A program made the translations under genes and the position numbers. This document shows positions 1 through 7,616 of a stretch of 54,264 nucleotides of DNA, piece after piece. This DNA is from REEB509 sp049314555 (GTDB taxonomy: Bacteria; Pseudomonadota; Alphaproteobacteria; Caulobacterales; Aquidulcibacteraceae), in assembly GCA_049314555.1 (NCBI GenBank), contig JBMOEW010000021.1, positions 1 to 54,264 on the forward strand, read 5' to 3'. Below the pieces are notes generated by a model that was not told where the DNA came from, ran no database searches, and worked only from the letters and a program-made list of their open reading frames with translations. The number at the start of each line of letters is the position of its first letter. The first letter of the stretch is position 1.

Positions 1-602
1 TCGCGCACGCTCCAGCTGACGATCTGGCCCATCCCCTTCATCTTGTTGAAGCGCGGGAAGTTCATCAGCATCGCAAAGCTGGCAAACAACTGCAGCCCTT
101 CGGTGAAGCCACCAAACATTGCCACCGTGCGCAGGATGTCCTGGTCGTTGTCGACGCCGAAATTGCCCATGTAGTCGTGCTTGGCCCGCATCGCTTCATA
201 GTCGAGGAACGCCGCAAACTCAGATTCCGGCATCCCAATCGTTTCCAACAGCAACGCGTAGGCAGCGATGTGCACCGTCTCCATGTTGGAGAAGGCAGCC
301 ATCATCATCTTCACCTCGGTCGGCTTAAAGATGCGGCCGTAGCGCTCCATGTAGTTGTCGTTCACCTCCACGTCGCCCTGCGTGAAGAAGCGAAAGATCT
401 GGGTCAGCAGATTGCGCTCTTGGTCCGTCAGCTTCGACGCCCAATCCTTGACGTCTTCCCCAAGCGGCACCTCCTCTGGCATCCAGTGGATCTGCTGTTG
501 GCGCCGCCAGAAATCATAGGCCCACGGATAGCGAAACGGCTTGTAGGCGCGCGAAGGGGTCAACAGACTGGGACGGGGGGTGGGCGTCTCGCCGAACGGC
601 AT
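1..602 (-). CDS. nrdB: Ribonucleotide reductase class Ia beta subunit, partial (3' end outside window)
   Basis: This is the small subunit of aerobic ribonucleotide reductase, which carries the diiron-tyrosyl radical used by NrdA to reduce ribonucleotides. About 200 N-terminal residues are visible and the frame runs off the left edge. The start is an ATG (602-600) preceded by a GGAG box. The block ETVHIAAY has the Glu-x2-His-x3-Tyr spacing of two iron ligands and the radical tyrosine in class Ia R2 proteins. No ATP-cone precedes the R2 fold. nrdA lies about 3.2 kb away on the same strand with unrelated genes between them. Two NrdR-box-like sites sit upstream. Confidence 0.95.
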   Translation of the reverse strand, partial: MPFGETPTPRPSLLTPSRAYKPFRYPWAYDFWRRQQQIHWMPEEVPLGEDVKDWASKLTDQERNLLTQIFRFFTQGDVEVNDNYMERYGRIFKPTEVKMMMAAFSNMETVHIAAYALLLETIGMPESEFAAFLDYEAMRAKHDYMGNFGVDNDQDILRTVAMFGGFTEGLQLFASFAMLMNFPRFNKMKGMGQIVSWSVR

Positions 603-649
603 TAGCATCTCCTCGCACAACATACAGTGGGTTCGTGCGCTCTCGTGAA

Positions 650-669
650 CCATATATAGCAATATCTAG
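650..669 (-). promoter_or_regulatory. Two adjacent NrdR-box-like sites upstream of nrdB
   Basis: Two 10-base cores, CCATATATAG (650-659) and CAATATCTAG (660-669), match the NrdR core pattern C-w-A-t-A-T-a-T-w-G with one deviation each. They lie about 50-70 bases upstream of the nrdB start. A similar core lies upstream of nrdA, which supports shared control by the repressor NrdR. The centre-to-centre spacing of about 10 bases is tighter than usual for NrdR box pairs. Confidence 0.55.
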
Positions 670-797
670 GGCGTCGACCTAATGACACGTTAACGCGTGT
701 CAACAACATGGCGAACCTGACCATAGCGAGCCAAACGCGATTCGGGGCCCCGCGTCCCGAAACGCGCGGCCCCAATCAACACAGCCAAAACGTGTGC

Positions 798-1553
798 TTA
801 GCGACGCCAGGTCAGCGTCACGCCCGTAAAGTTCTCGCTGGCCGAAGCGCCCCAGCCGTTCACGTCCCGCTCGACGTAGGAAAGAGACGCCTGCACCCCG
901 CCGGCTTCCAGCGACAAGCCGGCCTGGAAGTCGCCCACTTCAACCCGGTCCTGCCAACGCACGCCGTCCGTGCGCGGACCAGCCGCGTCCTCGGGCCGCC
1001 AGGTCACCGCCTGACCGTCAGCTGCCGCAAAAACATACCAGGTGGGCGCATCCCAGGTGGGGGCCTCCCACGGCTGCACGAGTTGCGCCAACCGTTGGCC
1101 GATCCGCAACTCTGTCCCGCTCGACGCCCGGCTGATCTCGCCATCTTCATCACGCGACAATGTCGTGCGGCTGGCAATGCCCACATCCAGCCCAAGGCCA
1201 GAGCGGTGCCCCGGCAAGGCAAACGCAAACTCATACCGCAACGGAGTTCCGTCTTGCCGCAGCAGCGGCGGGTCCAAGTCCGCTTCAACCCCAAAGCGGG
1301 GCGAAATGTCGGTCCGAGCGCCAAGGCTCAGGCCGCCAAACCAGCCGTCAGAGTCAGACGGAGATTCAGAAAAAGAAATGCCGCCGATCGGACCCGACGG
1401 CGGCGCATCAACAACAAGTTCGTCAGAGGCAAAAGCCAAAGGCGTCGCCGGTGTTCCCGGCTGGGCAGCCTGCGAGGTACTCTCGAAGGCCAAAGCGACT
1501 GCGGCGAGTCCCGACATCCCGAGGAGACTGGCCACAACGACAACGCGAGTCAT
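798..1553 (-). CDS. Exported beta-barrel-like protein, weak resemblance to LpxR/DUF2219
   Basis: The product is about 251 residues with a clear signal peptide (MTRVVVVASLL..., a hydrophobic stretch ending near ALA). Alternating hydrophobic strands fill the C-terminal half, and the end LTWRR is aromatic, as in outer-membrane barrels. The segment YVFAAADGQAV...VGDFQAGLSL recalls the C-terminal half of the lipid A deacylase LpxR/DUF2219 family, but I cannot identify the catalytic N-terminal motif, so enzymatic activity is doubtful. The start at 1553 is preferred over an in-frame ATG five codons upstream because an AGGA box sits 8 bases before it. Function unknown. Confidence 0.6.
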   Translation of the reverse strand: MTRVVVVASLLGMSGLAAVALAFESTSQAAQPGTPATPLAFASDELVVDAPPSGPIGGISFSESPSDSDGWFGGLSLGARTDISPRFGVEADLDPPLLRQDGTPLRYEFAFALPGHRSGLGLDVGIASRTTLSRDEDGEISRASSGTELRIGQRLAQLVQPWEAPTWDAPTWYVFAAADGQAVTWRPEDAAGPRTDGVRWQDRVEVGDFQAGLSLEAGGVQASLSYVERDVNGWGASASENFTGVTLTWRR

Positions 1554-1794
1554 AAGTGCAATCCTCATAACGTTCAGTCTGTGGATACCATCCTAAGAAG
1601 ACGTTAACGCGACAACAGCTCCACACCGGAAAAATTTACCAATTAAGTCGCTCTGGGGCCAGCATTAGTTCTGAAGGGCCGGTGATATCTTGGTCACAAC
1701 GCCAAAAACGGCCGCTTCGGCGCAGTTTTCGCACCAACCAAAAGCGTTAACTGCCAATGGATTGAACGAAGTTCGCTGAACGCTAGCTGTGGCC

Positions 1795-2349
1795 TTACGG
1801 CTCAAGCGAGCGCTGCATGATCACCACGTCCAGCCAGCGATCAAATTTGAAGCCAACATTTTGCAATTGGCCCACCAATCGAAATCCGTGTTTCGCGTGC
1901 AGGTGAACCGAGCCCAAATTGGTCGAATCGCCAATCACCGCCACGACTTCCCGCACCCCATCCGCCTCCAGCCCAAACAACAGGCTGCCCATCAGCGCCG
2001 AGCCAATGCCTTTACCTTCCTGACCGGGGGCGACGTAAACCGAATCCTCGAACGTCCGCCCATAGGCCTGCCGCTCCCGGAACTGTTGCGCGTAGGCATA
2101 GCCCACCACCCGGCTCACATCATGGACGGGGCTTGCCACCAAAAATGGCCAACCAGCCCCAACAGTTTTGCTCCAGCGCCGGTTCATCTCCGCCAACGAA
2201 GGCACCTCGCACTCAAACGTGCCCGTGCCCGTGGTGACAGCATGCGCATAGATGAGCTGGACCTGTTGCAAGTCCTGCTCGAAGCAGGGGCGCACCATGA
2301 TGTTGGGTTTCGCGTCTTTGGATGTCATGCGCCAACGCATACCCAACAC
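1795..2349 (-). CDS. GNAT acetyltransferase, phosphinothricin/methionine-sulfoximine acetyltransferase-like
   Basis: This is an acetyl-CoA-dependent N-acetyltransferase of 184 residues or slightly fewer. The order of motifs (VRPCFEQDLQQVQLIYAHAV near the start, GTFECEVPS, VYVAPGQEGKGIGSALM with the Q/GxGxG acetyl-CoA loop, then GSVHLHAKHGF) is that of the PAT/MnaT subfamily, which acetylates glutamine analogues such as methionine sulfoximine. The true substrate cannot be read from the sequence. Several in-frame start codons exist (for example 2328) and none has a strong ribosome binding site. It is divergent from the O-antigen-ligase-like gene. Confidence 0.85.
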   Translation of the reverse strand: MLGMRWRMTSKDAKPNIMVRPCFEQDLQQVQLIYAHAVTTGTGTFECEVPSLAEMNRRWSKTVGAGWPFLVASPVHDVSRVVGYAYAQQFRERQAYGRTFEDSVYVAPGQEGKGIGSALMGSLLFGLEADGVREVVAVIGDSTNLGSVHLHAKHGFRLVGQLQNVGFKFDRWLDVVIMQRSLEP

Positions 2350-2458
2350 GTCTGAGGGCGCAAGCCGCCTGATGGGAATTCACCGAGAGAAACGGAAACT
2401 TCGCCATTCCAGGGCATACGCTTTGCACTGATCCCGCCGCGGCAGACAAAGCGAACCC

Positions 2459-3775
2459 ATGCACCCGACCACAGTCGACAGCGCAGCCTATCTCAAGAGG
2501 CAATCACAGACTGTGACGGCAAGCGCGCCAGTTGCTGCCCTGTTGATTGTCCTGATGAGCGAAGCACCGCTCATGCTGGCCATGAAGGTTTTGCCGGCAG
2601 CCCTCGTTGGACCGATCGCCCAAACCAGCTTTTTTGCGACCTATTTGATCGCTATTGGTGGCTTGGTGATTGTGTCGGGATGGCGGGTCTTTGCAAGCCT
2701 GACAGGCGTCCTGTTGTTGGCGTTCGCGGCTTGGGCAAGCGCCTCGATGGCGTGGTCGATTGATCCTCCAGAAACGGTCGAATCGTCCTTAAAGTTGCTC
2801 GGCAACCTCTTGGCTTGCGGATACTTGGCGTCACTTGGCCTGCGCCGCCTTGTGATCACGCTTGCGGCCACCGGCGCAGTGCTCGCGCTTGGCAGCGCGC
2901 TGCTGGGCGCGCTCCTGCCAGCAATTGGCACAATGCACGAAACCCATATCGGAGCCTGGTGTGGGTTTTGGCTGGAGAAGAACAAGTTTGGCTTGATCAT
3001 GGCCGTGGTCGGGATCGTTTGCTTGGCTGTCGGCGCAATCCCTCAGCATCGCCGGTGGGCGTATGCAACAGCTGTTTTGGTAGTTGTGCTTGTGGTTTTG
3101 GCACGCTCCGCGACCGCTTTGGCGGGATTGGCCATCGGCTACGCCGTCGTGATCGGCATCCAATTGATGCGGCGGGGCCCGGTCTTCAATGCGCTCACCC
3201 TCGGTGCCGGCGTTTTGATCGGTGTTTCGGTCATCGCGGCCTTGCTCATCCGACCGGATCTGTTCTTAGAGCTTCTCGGCCGCGACGGCACACTCACCAG
3301 CCGCACCGCGATCTGGCAGAGCGTTTCCTTCCACGCGAGCGGCCATCCTTGGTTGGGGGTCGGATTCAGCGCCTACTTTGTGAACCCAACCGGCCCGCTC
3401 GGCTTTACTATTCTTGAGTTGGATTTCATCCCGATGACGGCACACAATTCCTGGCTGGAGTTGTTCATCGAGGGCGGTTACCCGAGTGTTTTGATCATGA
3501 TCCTGGCGTTGGCTGCGGGGGTCTTTGGTGCCCTAAAGCGCAAGTATCAAGAGCCTGTTGCGGCTGCAGTTCTGGCGGTGTTAGCCGCCTTCGTCTTCAT
3601 GGGGATGACGGAAAGTCTATTAGGCATCCCTAACACATTCGTTTGGACGGTGATCGCCGCTTTCCTGCTGGCGGTGTTTGTCTCTGAGCCTCCGCCGAGC
3701 CAAACCTACGTTGGCATCCCTGAGTGGTCACCCAACGGATATTCGGTCCTAGACGCCATCGACCTGCCAGACTGA
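2459..3775 (+). CDS. O-antigen ligase/polymerase-like (Wzy_C, ExoQ-type) membrane protein
   Basis: A 438-residue protein with roughly ten or more membrane segments. A Wzy_C-type signature is spread over SRTAIWQ, HPWLGVGFSAY and AHNSWLE at about residues 280-340. Proteins of this family act in the inner membrane, polymerising or ligating polysaccharide repeat units (O-antigen, exopolysaccharide). No other polysaccharide gene is next to it, so the substrate is open. It stands alone between the GNAT gene and nrdA and ends in a hairpin shared with convergent nrdA. The ribosome binding site before 2459 is weak. Confidence 0.85.
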   Translation: MHPTTVDSAAYLKRQSQTVTASAPVAALLIVLMSEAPLMLAMKVLPAALVGPIAQTSFFATYLIAIGGLVIVSGWRVFASLTGVLLLAFAAWASASMAWSIDPPETVESSLKLLGNLLACGYLASLGLRRLVITLAATGAVLALGSALLGALLPAIGTMHETHIGAWCGFWLEKNKFGLIMAVVGIVCLAVGAIPQHRRWAYATAVLVVVLVVLARSATALAGLAIGYAVVIGIQLMRRGPVFNALTLGAGVLIGVSVIAALLIRPDLFLELLGRDGTLTSRTAIWQSVSFHASGHPWLGVGFSAYFVNPTGPLGFTILELDFIPMTAHNSWLELFIEGGYPSVLIMILALAAGVFGALKRKYQEPVAAAVLAVLAAFVFMGMTESLLGIPNTFVWTVIAAFLLAVFVSEPPPSQTYVGIPEWSPNGYSVLDAIDLPD

Positions 3776-3791
3776 TACGACGCAAAACAAA

Positions 3792-3817
3792 CAGCCAGAA
3801 CCCGTTCAGGTTCTGGC
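3792..3817. terminator. Bidirectional hairpin between the Wzy-like gene and nrdA
   Basis: GCCAGAACC (3794-3802), a 6-base loop and GGTTCTGGC (3809-3817) form a perfect 9-bp stem between two convergent genes, about 20-30 bases past each stop codon. There is no strong T-run on either side, so termination is inferred from position and symmetry. Confidence 0.5.
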
Positions 3818-3846
3818 CGCTGGTTCGGTAGGTGCGCGCAATCAGC

Positions 3847-5718
3847 TCACTGGCACGCCAAGCACTCTTCGTAATCGGTCTTGTCGGTAGAGGCTTCCAG
3901 CACTGCGGCCTTCAGCTCTTCGCCGTTGGCAAAGTTTGCCCGCTGCACGCTCTTGGACCGGCAATAGTAGAGGCTCTTCACGCCCCGCTCCCAGGCCATC
4001 CAGTGCAGCATGTGCAGATCCCACTTATCGATATCGCCCGGCAGGAAGATGTTCAGCGACTGGCCCTGGCAGATGTAGGGCGTGCGTTCCGCCGCCAACT
4101 CGATGATCCAACGCTGGTCGATCTCAAAAGCGGTCTTGTAGACCATTTTTTCGTCGTCCGAGAGGAAGTCCAAGTGTTGCACGGACCCCTCGTTGGCGAG
4201 GATTGAGTCCCAGATGGCGTCAGTGTTCTTGCCCTTCTCGTCCAAGATCTTGGCGAGGTAGGGGTTCTTCACCGCAAACGACCCAGACAGCGTCTTGTGG
4301 GTGTAGATGTTGGCCGGGATCGGCTCGATGCCAGCCGAAGTGCCACCGCAAATGATCGAGATCGACGCCGTTGGCGCAATCGCGAGCTTGTGTGAAAAGC
4401 GTGCCATCACCCCACATTCGGCCGCATCCGGGCAGGGGCCACGTTCCTGGGCAAGCTTCACCGAAGCGGCGTCCGCGCCCCGGCGGATGTGTTCAAAGAT
4501 CTTCTTGTTCCAAACCTTGGCCATGGCACTTTCCATGGGAATGCCAAGGCCCTGCAGGAACGAATGGAAGCCCATCAGCCCAAGGCCCACAGACCGCTCG
4601 CGGTAGGCGGCATATTTCGCCCGTTCCATTTCGTTCGGGCTGCGATCGATGAAGTCGGTCAACACGTTGTCCAGGAACCGGAAGATGTCCTCCAGGAAGC
4701 CCTCTTGCTTGGACCACTCCAGATAGGTCTCGGTGTTCAGCGAAGACAGGCAGCACACCGCGGTCCGGTCTCGGCCCAAGTGATCAAGCCCCGTGTGCAG
4801 CATGATTTCCGAGCACAGGTTCGATTGCCGCACCTTCAGCCCCAGCTTTTTCTGGTGCATTGGCATGGCGTTGTTCACCGTGTCCGAGAAGATGATGTAG
4901 GGCTCGCCCGTTTGCAGGCGCAGCTCCAACAGCTTTTGCCACAGCTTGCGGGCCGAAACGTCCCGGATCACTTCGCCGGACTTCGGGCTGCGCAGCCCAA
5001 ACGGCAGGTCATCGCGCACCGCCACCATGAACTCGTCTGACACGCTGATTCCGTGGTGCAGATTGAGCGACTTGCGGTTGAAATCGCCAGCAGCCTTCCG
5101 GATTTCCAGGAACTCTTCGATTTCTGGGTGGTGGATGTCCAAATAGACCGCCGCCGATCCCCGCCGCAAAGAGCCTTGGCTGATCGCCAAGGTCAAAGAG
5201 TCCATCACCCGAATGAACGGGATGATGCCGCTGGTTTGGCCATTCTGGCCGACTTTTTCGCCGATCGACCGCACGCCGCCCCAATAGGTGCCGATGCCGC
5301 CGCCGTTCGAGGCAAGCCAGACGTTCTCGTTCCAGATATCCACGATCCCATCGAGGCTATCGCCCACCGCGTTCAAAAAGCAGCTGATTGGCAAGCCGCG
5401 CGCCGCCCCGCCGTTGGACAGCACCGGGGTGGCCGGCATGAACCACAGACGCGAGATATAGTCGTAAATGCGTTGAGCATGGTCGATATCGTCCGAGTAG
5501 GCCGTGGCCACGCGGGCGAACATGTCCTGGAAGCTTTCGCCGGGAAGAAGGTAGCGATCTTCAAGCGTGGTTTTGCCGAAATCGGTCAGCAGCCCATCGC
5601 GGGTTGGATCGGTCACGACCTTGCGGACCTCGTGCAGGCCGCGCACCGCCTTTGGCTTGCCCCGCTGTTCCAGCTCAGGGCGCGTCATGTGTGCAGTCGT
5701 CGTTGCGGGCCCGGCCAT
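3847..5718 (-). CDS. nrdA: Ribonucleoside-diphosphate reductase alpha subunit, class Ia
   Basis: Large catalytic subunit, 623 residues. Visible active-site elements are LPISCFLN (first redox Cys), SNLCSEI (the Asn-x-Cys-x-Glu triad), AVCCLSSLN (second redox Cys), the radical-transfer pair in LYYCRS and the C-terminal CLAC thiol pair. The start at 5718 is set by an AAGGAG box; an in-frame upstream ATG lacks one. The protein is shorter than the E. coli enzyme because the N-terminal ATP-cone, which senses dATP for overall activity, is missing; NrdB has none either. An NrdR-like box lies about 85 bases upstream. Confidence 0.97.
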   Translation of the reverse strand: MAGPATTTAHMTRPELEQRGKPKAVRGLHEVRKVVTDPTRDGLLTDFGKTTLEDRYLLPGESFQDMFARVATAYSDDIDHAQRIYDYISRLWFMPATPVLSNGGAARGLPISCFLNAVGDSLDGIVDIWNENVWLASNGGGIGTYWGGVRSIGEKVGQNGQTSGIIPFIRVMDSLTLAISQGSLRRGSAAVYLDIHHPEIEEFLEIRKAAGDFNRKSLNLHHGISVSDEFMVAVRDDLPFGLRSPKSGEVIRDVSARKLWQKLLELRLQTGEPYIIFSDTVNNAMPMHQKKLGLKVRQSNLCSEIMLHTGLDHLGRDRTAVCCLSSLNTETYLEWSKQEGFLEDIFRFLDNVLTDFIDRSPNEMERAKYAAYRERSVGLGLMGFHSFLQGLGIPMESAMAKVWNKKIFEHIRRGADAASVKLAQERGPCPDAAECGVMARFSHKLAIAPTASISIICGGTSAGIEPIPANIYTHKTLSGSFAVKNPYLAKILDEKGKNTDAIWDSILANEGSVQHLDFLSDDEKMVYKTAFEIDQRWIIELAAERTPYICQGQSLNIFLPGDIDKWDLHMLHWMAWERGVKSLYYCRSKSVQRANFANGEELKAAVLEASTDKTDYEECLACQ

Positions 5719-5796
5719 TCTTAATCTCCTTAACCCAGTTGTAACCAGAGTCGGTGCTGAGCAAAGCACCATTCCTGGTGGTCGGCTTGCTTCGTG

Positions 5797-5812
5797 CCTC
5801 TACATATAGTGA
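5797..5812 (-). promoter_or_regulatory. NrdR-box-like site upstream of nrdA
   Basis: The core CTACATATAG (5800-5809) followed by TG matches the NrdR consensus core at nine of ten positions and lies 82-91 bases upstream of the nrdA start. With the cores before nrdB it suggests that both RNR genes answer to the same repressor despite being split. Confidence 0.55.
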
Positions 5813-5947
5813 TGACGAGTGTTACCGACCCGTCAACGTCTAGAATTCTTTCTCCCCAGAAATTGCATGAACCAGTCGTAAATGTCCCTACGCCGGATAC
5901 GGCGATTATCCTTGCGGCCAAGCGAGCAAAAGCGTTCAAACGGGCCC

Positions 5948-6826
5948 ATGAAGCAAGGCAAAGGACGTTTGGGTGCCGCCGCAGCCGTGGCGATTGGCGC
6001 GGGACTGTTAGGGTTTGCGCCGATTCTTATGCGGCTGTCTGACCTAGGACCGCAGGCAACCGCGTTATGGCGGTTTTTGTTCGCACTGCCGGTGCTAGCG
6101 ATTCTCGCCGCCCGCTCCCCCAAACCCGATCGCGATGCCAGCGCCAGCAATGCGCCAGCGCTGCTTTTGGCGGGGATTTTCTTCGGGCTGGATATCGCGT
6201 TCTGGCACGCCTCCCTCACCATGACCACGGTGGCGAATGCTACGCTCTTGTCCAACATGACCCCGATCATCGCCGCGATCGCGGGCTTTGTGCTGTACAG
6301 ACAACGCCTCACCCGCGGGTTCGTGATTGGGGCAGGGGTGGCGCTTGCGGGGGCCACCGCCTTGACTTTGGCCCGCGCCCAGGCCGGCCAAGGCCAAACC
6401 GGATTTGGCGGCGAAGCAATCGCCTTGGTCAGCGGCGTTTGGTATGCCGCCTACCTGATCATGATGGACAGATACCGCCGCACCATCGCCGCGTGGCCGT
6501 TGATGTTTGTGTCAACCGTCGCTGCGGCGGCACTGGCGCTTCTGGCCAGCGTGTTCATGGGCGAACCCCTCTTGCCGCATTCGGCACAGGGCTGGGCGAT
6601 CCTTTTGGCCTTGGGCGTGGTGGTGCATGTGGGCGGCCAGGGCTTCATCGCCATCGGGCTGGGCCGCCTGCCGATTGCCATCTCGACGGTGATTCTCTGG
6701 ATCCAGCCGGTGGCTGCGGCGGCGTTAAGCTGGGTCTTGTTTCAAGAAAGCCTGGGTCCGCTGGCCCTGTGCGGCGCAGCGCTGGTTCTGGGCGGCATCT
6801 ATCTGGTGCAGCGCTCTAGGGCTTAG
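5948..6826 (+). CDS. EamA/DMT-superfamily transporter
   Basis: A multi-spanning inner-membrane protein of about 292 residues with the duplicated EamA architecture of about ten helices: one half with FFGLDIAFWHASLTMTTVANA, the second ending LGRLPIAISTVILWIQPVAAA...LGGIYLVQRSRA. This family exports or takes up small metabolites, and the substrate is not predictable here. The start at 5948 (MKQGKGRLG) is chosen because the preceding in-frame stretch from 5882 is arginine-rich and not membrane-like. The 3' end overlaps the convergent GNAT gene by 11 bases. Confidence 0.85.
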   Translation: MKQGKGRLGAAAAVAIGAGLLGFAPILMRLSDLGPQATALWRFLFALPVLAILAARSPKPDRDASASNAPALLLAGIFFGLDIAFWHASLTMTTVANATLLSNMTPIIAAIAGFVLYRQRLTRGFVIGAGVALAGATALTLARAQAGQGQTGFGGEAIALVSGVWYAAYLIMMDRYRRTIAAWPLMFVSTVAAAALALLASVFMGEPLLPHSAQGWAILLALGVVVHVGGQGFIAIGLGRLPIAISTVILWIQPVAAAALSWVLFQESLGPLALCGAALVLGGIYLVQRSRA

Positions 6827-7616
6827 CCAGCGGGCACTCCGGGTCATGCCAATAGCTGTAGGCGTAGGCGGTACCAAAGCCCAGCCCCTCGTAAAGGCGA
6901 ATGGCTGCCAGATTGCCGGCTTCTACTTGCAAGAATATCGCGTGCGCACCCTGCGCGGTCGCATACGCCGCCAACGCACCGACCACCGCCCGTGCTAGAC
7001 CGCGTCGCCGAAACGCGGGCACCGTACGCATCGCATAAAGACCGGCCAGCCCAGCCTCGTTCACTCCAACCATGCCGATTGCGGCGGGGGTGCCCGCAGA
7101 TCGCGCGACCGCATAGGCCCGTGGCGGCGGCGTGCGGGCCACAATGCCCCGTCGCTCAGCGAGATCAGCAGCAGTCGTCGACGCCGCACCAAAGACCAGA
7201 TCGAAAGCCCCGTCCGGCGCGCTCTGCAGTGCCACTTCGATGCCATCGGCACCGGGCAGGGCGCGAGGCTCGCCTGCGCCAGTCGGACTGCCCCGCACCA
7301 TCACCAGGGTCGGAGTGTGGCAAAGGTATCCCCGCGCTACCAGCGCCTCCGACAACCCAGCCGGCGCACTCGCGCTTTCCGCCACTTTGAAGCAGGCCCG
7401 CAAGCCTCGCCGCACATACCAATTCTCTGAAAAGGCAATGGCGGCTTCAAGGCTGGCCTCGCCAGTCCAGCCGATCGGCCAGACCGCATTGACGCGTCCC
7501 GTAACGCCCCCGCTCGCTAACAGTCGCCAGCCGAACTTGGCCTCATAGTCCTGCGCGCGCCAGGTGTCCAGCGTCGCAATTTCAAGAGCGAGAGGCGAGA
7601 TCAATGCGCCGTCCAA
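6816..7616 (-). CDS. GNAT family N-acetyltransferase
   Basis: About 266 residues. The C-terminal half holds a clear GNAT core: GLAGLYAMRTVPAFRRRGLARAVV gives the R-x-x-G-x-G/A acetyl-CoA loop and AGNLAAIRLYEGLGF the fourth motif. The N-terminal half may be a degenerate second acetyltransferase fold. No ATG is available; TTG codons at 7616 or 7604 are the likely starts, the latter overlapping the TGA of the ethylmalonyl-CoA mutase gene, which implies translational coupling. Substrate unknown. Confidence 0.8.
   Translation of the reverse strand: MDGALISPLALEIATLDTWRAQDYEAKFGWRLLASGGVTGRVNAVWPIGWTGEASLEAAIAFSENWYVRRGLRACFKVAESASAPAGLSEALVARGYLCHTPTLVMVRGSPTGAGEPRALPGADGIEVALQSAPDGAFDLVFGAASTTAADLAERRGIVARTPPPRAYAVARSAGTPAAIGMVGVNEAGLAGLYAMRTVPAFRRRGLARAVVGALAAYATAQGAHAIFLQVEAGNLAAIRLYEGLGFGTAYAYSYWHDPECPLAKP

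Noticed and set aside
5730..5744. CtrA-like site TTAA-N7-GTAA upstream of nrdA
   Set aside because: Only half of the second half-site matches, and it overlaps the leader next to the ribosome binding site. One imperfect match does not support CtrA control.
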